Origin: Dendrolimus kikuchii
Lineage: Eukaryota; Arthropoda; Insecta; Lepidoptera; Lasiocampidae
Reading direction: 5' to 3'
NCBI GenBank assembly: GCA_019925095.2
Contig: CM034401.1
Coordinates: forward strand, 12,808,338 to 12,872,337
DNA: 64,000 nt
Shown here in pieces: positions 59,546-64,000 of this stretch. Position 1 is the stretch's first letter, and the number at the start of each line of letters is the position of its first letter. Below the pieces are notes generated by a model. That model was given only the letters and a program-made list of their open reading frames with translations, made no database searches and had not been told where the DNA came from. Both the position numbers and the translations under genes were made by a program.

Positions 59546-60358
59546 AAACTAAACAAACGTACTAAAACTACCGAAACTACCAAATCTAAAAACCATCAAA
59601 ACCACCACAACTAACAAAACTACCACAACTACCAAAACTACCACAACTACCAAAACTACCACAACTATCAAAACTACCGCAATTACCAAAACAACCGAAT
59701 ATACCAAATCGACCAACCAAAACTACCACAACTATCACAACTACCAAAATAAATCTACCAACAAAACTAACATAACTACCAAATCTACAAACCAATACTA
59801 CCACAACTACCAATACTACCACTACTACCAAAACTACCACAACTACCGAAACTACCAAATCTACAAACCAAAACTACCACAACTACTAAAACTACCACAA
59901 TTACCAAATCTACCAATCAAAACTACCACAACTACCAAAACTACCACAATTATCAAATCTACCAATCAAAACTACCACAACTACCAAAACCACCACAACT
60001 AACCAAACTACCACAACTACCAAAACTACCACAACTACCAAATCTACCACAACTACCAAAACTACCACAACTATCAAAACTACCGCAATTACCAAAACTA
60101 CCACAACTATCAAAACTACCACAACTACCAAAATAACCGAATCTACCAAATCTACCAACCAAAACTACCATAACTACCAAATCTACAAACCAAAATTACC
60201 ACAACTACCAAAAGTACCACAACTACCAAATCTACCGAAACTACCAAATCTACAAAACAAAACTACCACAACTACCAAAACTACTACAGCTACCAAAACT
60301 ACCAGTATAAACTACCGAAAATAGCAAAACTACCAACCAATACTACCACAACTACCAA
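59546..60358. repeat. A/C-rich minisatellite (ACTACCAAA / ACTACCACA)
   Basis: About 800 bp of nine-base units alternating ACTACCAAA and ACTACCACA (18-bp higher unit), with variants such as ACTACCGAA, ACTATCAAA and CTACCAAATCTACAAACC. The plus strand is almost free of G. Long Val/Leu- and Gly/Ser/Phe-rich frames on the minus strand come from the repeat. Confidence 0.95.
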
Positions 60359-60360
60359 AA

Positions 60361-60522
60361 CTGCACTAACGTCGACGATATTATGTTCTTTTTAAGCATA
60401 TTTTTACTTATTGATCCATGAGGCTGAAAAACTAATCATACATGTGGTGCTTGTGTGAACACTACGACTAATCAGCGCGCGGTATTTAAATATTAGCTGT
60501 TAAGTTCAAAATATATGATGTA
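60361..60522. repeat. 162-bp exact duplication, copy 2
   Basis: Same as 59029-59190, but followed by TAACAAAAGTAATACC instead of the Helitron. The junction A|T at 60522/60523 is the kind of site Helitrons use. Confidence 0.95.
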
Positions 60523-60616
60523 TAACAAAAGTAATACCTTTACTTTTATCCCAAGGGTAATGAAAGTCCTTTTTCTTATGGTATGATAATGATCGCGTCA
60601 TCTAGCTGCAAAAAGA

Positions 60617-61230
60617 AAGGGCAAAAGGGCAAAAGGGCAAAAGGGCAAAAGGGCAAAAGGGCAAAAGGGCAAAAGGGCAAAAGGGCAAAAGGGCAAAAGG
60701 GCAAAAGGGCAAAAGGGCAAAAGGGCAAAAGGGCAAAAGGGCAAAAGGGGCAAAATGGCAAAAGGGCAAAAGGGCAACAAGGGCAAAAGGGCAAAAGGGC
60801 AAAAGGGCAAAAGGGCAAAAGGGCAAAAGGGCAAAAGGGCAAAAGGGCAAAAGGGCAAAAGGGCAAAAGGGCAAAAGGGCAAAAGGGAAAAGGGCAAAAG
60901 GGCAAAAGGGCAAAATGGCAAAAGGACAAAAGGGCAAAAGGGCAAACGGGCAAAAGGGCAAAAGGGCAAAAGGACAAAAGGGCAAAAGGGCAAACGGGCA
61001 AAAGGGCAAAAGGACAAAAGGGCAAAAGGGCAAAAGGGCAAACGGGCAAAAGGGCAAAAGGGCAAACGGGCCCAAGGGCAAAATTTAATGAGAGAAAATT
61101 AAGCTAGCCAAAGGTGTAACGGGCCCAAGGGCAAAAGGGCAAAAGGGCAAAAGGTCAAAAGGGCAAAAGGGCAAAAAGGGCCCAAGGGCAACTGGGCAAA
61201 AGGACAAAAGCGCAAAAGGGCTTAAGGGCT
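60617..61230. repeat. (GGGCAAAA)n octamer array
   Basis: Roughly 57 octamers from 60617 to 61079 with few variants (GGACAAAA, GGGCAAAC, TGGCAAAA), then a gap (61080-61120) and a second, more degenerate block to 61230 including GGGCCCAA units. Every four units give GGG runs separated by five bases, the classic G-quadruplex pattern on the plus strand. Because 8 is not a multiple of 3, all reading frames stay open and repeat the same octapeptide. Confidence 0.97.
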
Positions 61231-61456
61231 TGCATATTGCCCTATGAATACCTGTTTACCCACTGAGAAATGCATGTTAAGGGGTGAAATGCTATTTATT
61301 GTAAGCGAATTTTTATGACAGTTTTGCGATGTATAAATCTTAAGGAAATATAAATAAACTGGTTTGTAATTATTAAATTCCATAAATATTTTTTATTTAC
61401 AAATATAGTTCATAGTTTATTATTGATGCATTTTAGCATCATTTAATAACAATAAT
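61231..61456. other. Short AT-rich spacer
   Basis: No feature recognised. Confidence 0.4.
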
Positions 61457-61687
61457 CGCCAGACAAACACATACATTGTATATCCCCAAGCTAAGCAAGT
61501 TACGCTTGTGTTATGGGTAATATACAATGGACAACTCTGAGGTCGATCCCAGACACCCAGATCATACATAGTAAATAAGAGAAAGTTCGTTTCCGAAATT
61601 TACCATTCCAGGAATCGAACCCGGAGTCTCTGGATTCCAGCGAGTTCGATCGGCTAAGCCTTAGCCCGCTCAACCACAGAGGCCGTC
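61457..61687 (-). mobile_element. tRNA-derived SINE, family B, best copy
   Basis: On the minus strand: GACGGCCTCTGTGGTTGAGC with A-box region GGTTGAGCGGGCTAAGG, and a clear B box CCGGGTTCGATTCC. Then the body GATCTGGGTGTCTGGGATCG and the end CACAAGCGTAACTTGCTTAG, CTTGGGGATATACAATG and TGTGTTTGTCTGGCG. The best-preserved member of the family in the window. Confidence 0.88.
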
Positions 61688-63189
61688 AATAATCATTAAT
61701 TGTTTGCTGTCAATTACACAGATACGATAAGCAATTATATATATTAAATCGATTAAGAAAGAGCCTGATGCGTTGATTGAGGTTATTTAATCAAAGGCCT
61801 GATGTCTGTATTAGGTTAAAAACCTGTTTGACTGATCACCAGGCCTCTAACTAGAAATTAAAAAGAAATTGCCGTGGGTGGGCTTGTGTGTGTATAAGTG
61901 AATATGTGTCTGTGTGTGTTTTTTAAAACTTTACAAGTCTTCTCCGACACATTTCCCAAATGTTCTCTGAAACAAATAGCCTTTTATCCTTAAATGTTAT
62001 AATATGTATGCATATATCAGTCGTCAAACTTATACATTGAGTACGAGACAGCAAGTTTGAAATTTTTATACACTAGTAAGTAGTCCCGAGAACAATGTCT
62101 TTCGGGAGATGTTGTGTCGATATCTTTTCCTTATTTCATCTTTTAAGATGTTTTACGAGACACGTAAGGATTTTAGTTCAATTGATTCATATATCACTGT
62201 TTAAATGTGCTTCAAATTGTATTTATTTTCAAAAAAGATATATTAATTGGGATTTATTTCTTTAATGACATTAATTCGGATGCCATCTGTTGTTGTAATT
62301 TTTTACCGTAAAATACAAATGGAGGAATGTTAAGAGCAAGGCACACATAATGAAGAACTGTCAATTAGATAAAAGCGCAACTACAACTGCAAAATGTGAC
62401 AAAAATATTTTAATGCGAAAAACCGAAGGTTTTATTTGTAGGTAGTTTATATTTTATGTACTTTAAATAAGAAGAGATTTTTATAGCATTTGTTCTCGAC
62501 AAGTTTATATCAACACCAGTACAAATAATAACTTGACTAAGCACATGCTAGCATTTTTGCTAACTTAGGGACATGACGTCAAAGGCGAAATTCATAATCG
62601 ATTTTAACATAGTCGTTGATGAGTACTTCGTTTTAAAGGACTATAAAATTCGAGTATTTATTTCGGGCAATGGCGTCAGTCCCATTATTAGGTAAATTAA
62701 TTTTTTATAACGTAATCGTGAGTCCAGTTGGAATTACCATTAAAAGAACATTATTTAGGTTATTACTAGGTTATTTGTGTATAGAATCCTATTCAATTAT
62801 AATTAACCTAATGATGCATTGAATCTCCCAAGCGGCCATTGGCCACACACTCATATTGGCCACAACCAAGTTTTTAAAATATTAAAAAAATATATATTTT
62901 TAAGTATCTTATTGGTTGGTAGCTATACTGATAATAATTAATGAATCATATTGTCTGAAAATGAAAGATTTAGTACGAGTTTTCGAAAAACTTGGTCGTG
63001 GACAATGATGCGCTCAAGAAATTCATTCATCTATGTGCATCTGGATCTATTTATCAGTCCGATCATTGCCGCTATGCATAATTAATATTTTTTTATATCA
63101 TACATAAGACATTTAGTTGTCTATATCAACTATTTCTATTTTCATTATAAATTGATAAGCTTTAATTCAGAGGTAGAATACTGACTTTT
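61688..63189. other. Intergenic DNA, nothing recognised
   Basis: AT-rich with a (GT)n-like stretch at 61884-61919. No gene or element recognised. Confidence 0.45.
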
Positions 63190-63455
63190 TATTAATATTT
63201 GTGAGAAAGAAGACTTAGAGGGTATGTCACTACATGCTTCTTCATTAGCAGGGATGAAAGTCACGTGAGAAAAATAATGTTAAACTGGAAGACTGACGGA
63301 CACAAATGTAAAGATAGACCAAAAAAGAGACGGATGGATTGTGTGATTTGTGGTGTGACAGATGACGTATGTCAGAATAGAGGGGTATGGAATGAAAGAC
63401 ATCTGTGGCGACCCAAAATAATTAGGAGAATGTGAAAGAAAAGAAGAAAAAAGAG
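63190..63455 (+). mobile_element. LINE C-terminal remnant
   Basis: Resembles the decayed LINE tail at 38437: AAAGATAGACCAAAAAAGAG (RPKKR), GATGGATTGTGTGATTTGTG (MDCV), GACAGATGACGTATGTCAGA ATAGAGGGGTATGGAATGAA (DR.VW) and GACCCAAAATAATTAGGAG. Interrupted by frameshifts and not functional. Confidence 0.55.
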
Positions 63456-64000
63456 AAACCGATTTTTTATTATTATTTAACATCTGCGATGTTTTTCTTA
63501 TTCTAACTCACGTTAATATTAACATTTAAATTATGATTTTTAAATTAGGACAAGTTAAGGTAAATAATACTAATTATTACACAACCCTAAATTGTCTTTA
63601 TGTATCCAAGTTTTATAACTTCCAAAAGCAGTTCAAACTACCAGAGTTCTACTTCAAAGCCTCGATGGCTTTATACAACGCTATCGAATTAACTGTCTCT
63701 AAATGGACGAAATAATCTTGGAAAGTTAATCTTTATTTAATTGGAAAAGTTTTCTTTGGGCAGCTGTAGCTCTGAATGTAAAGGGTATTAGGTCTAAAGT
63801 ATCGGAACATACATATATTGTATTATATGTCGAGACAGATACAAATTTTTGGTCTTAAAATCTGGTGTTGGCGTTGAATGCTAAAAATTCCGTGGACAGC
63901 TTGCCGAACGAATACCTCCACACTAGAAGAGTTTAAAAATGGAGATTACCAGTTATCACAGTATACCGAAAATGGGTACTAGAGTAATTTGGCCATTTAT
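63456..64000. other. Intergenic DNA, nothing recognised
   Basis: AT-rich to the window edge. A 60-codon plus-strand frame at 63533 has no supporting features. Confidence 0.4.

Noticed and set aside
59586..60180. Val- and Gly/Ser-rich open frames on the minus strand
   Set aside because: By-product of the nine-base A/C-rich minisatellite.
60576..61107. Long open frames (155-174 codons) on both strands with repeated KGQKGKRA or LPFCPFAL peptides
   Set aside because: They are produced by the 8-bp tandem repeat, which keeps all frames open. No start context, promoter or non-repeat domain supports a protein.

Overview
The window looks like nuclear DNA from a lepidopteran (butterfly or moth). It is strongly AT-rich and contains part of an arthropod beaten-path (Beat) immunoglobulin-family gene with large introns. 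It is packed with insect-type mobile elements: Helitrons with 5' TC and 3' hairpin-CTAG ends, tRNA-derived SINEs, RTE and Jockey/CR1-like LINE remnants, and foldback MITEs. No bacterial, viral or organellar gene set is visible. The species call is inference from sequence style; no search was run.

The one cellular gene I can support is the 3' part of a Beat-like gene on the minus strand (9960..21421). Five coding exons, in transcription order 21286-21421, 16352-16485, 14719-14952, 10879-11050 and 9960-10102, join with matching splice phases into 272 residues ending in a stop codon. They cover the end of the first Ig domain, a diverged second Ig domain and a short C-terminal tail. The signal peptide and first half of the first Ig domain are not in any exon I could recognise, so the gene probably starts beyond 21.4 kb or outside the window.

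Region by region: 0-9.9 kb is the 3' flank of the gene, opening with a very long (AGAC)n array inside a Helitron end. 10-21.4 kb is the Beat gene; its introns hold a 1.5-kb palindrome, MITEs, a Helitron and LINE tails. 23-37.6 kb is a dense mobile-element zone with two LINE reverse-transcriptase remnants (23.6-25.1 and 32.7-34.2 kb), a 974-bp Helitron carrying a nested retroelement, several SINEs, and a core-promoter-like site at 31.0 kb. 38.7-43.4 kb is AT-rich with no recognised element. 43.9-57.4 kb is again mobile-element rich, including a complete 542-bp Helitron, a decayed LINE reverse transcriptase and a TA-flanked 502-bp MITE. 58.7-61.2 kb is a composite satellite block: MITE, Helitron fragment, A/C-rich minisatellite, a perfect 162-bp duplication and a (GGGCAAAA)n octamer array. 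The remainder is mostly non-coding.

The most interesting points are the large palindrome in a Beat intron, the Helitrons that appear to have seeded two different tandem arrays, the apparent filled-site/empty-site duplication at 59-60.5 kb, the long G-quadruplex-type octamer array, and a promoter with TATA, Inr and DPE in exact register at 31 kb. I found no convincing new enzymatic or defence system.
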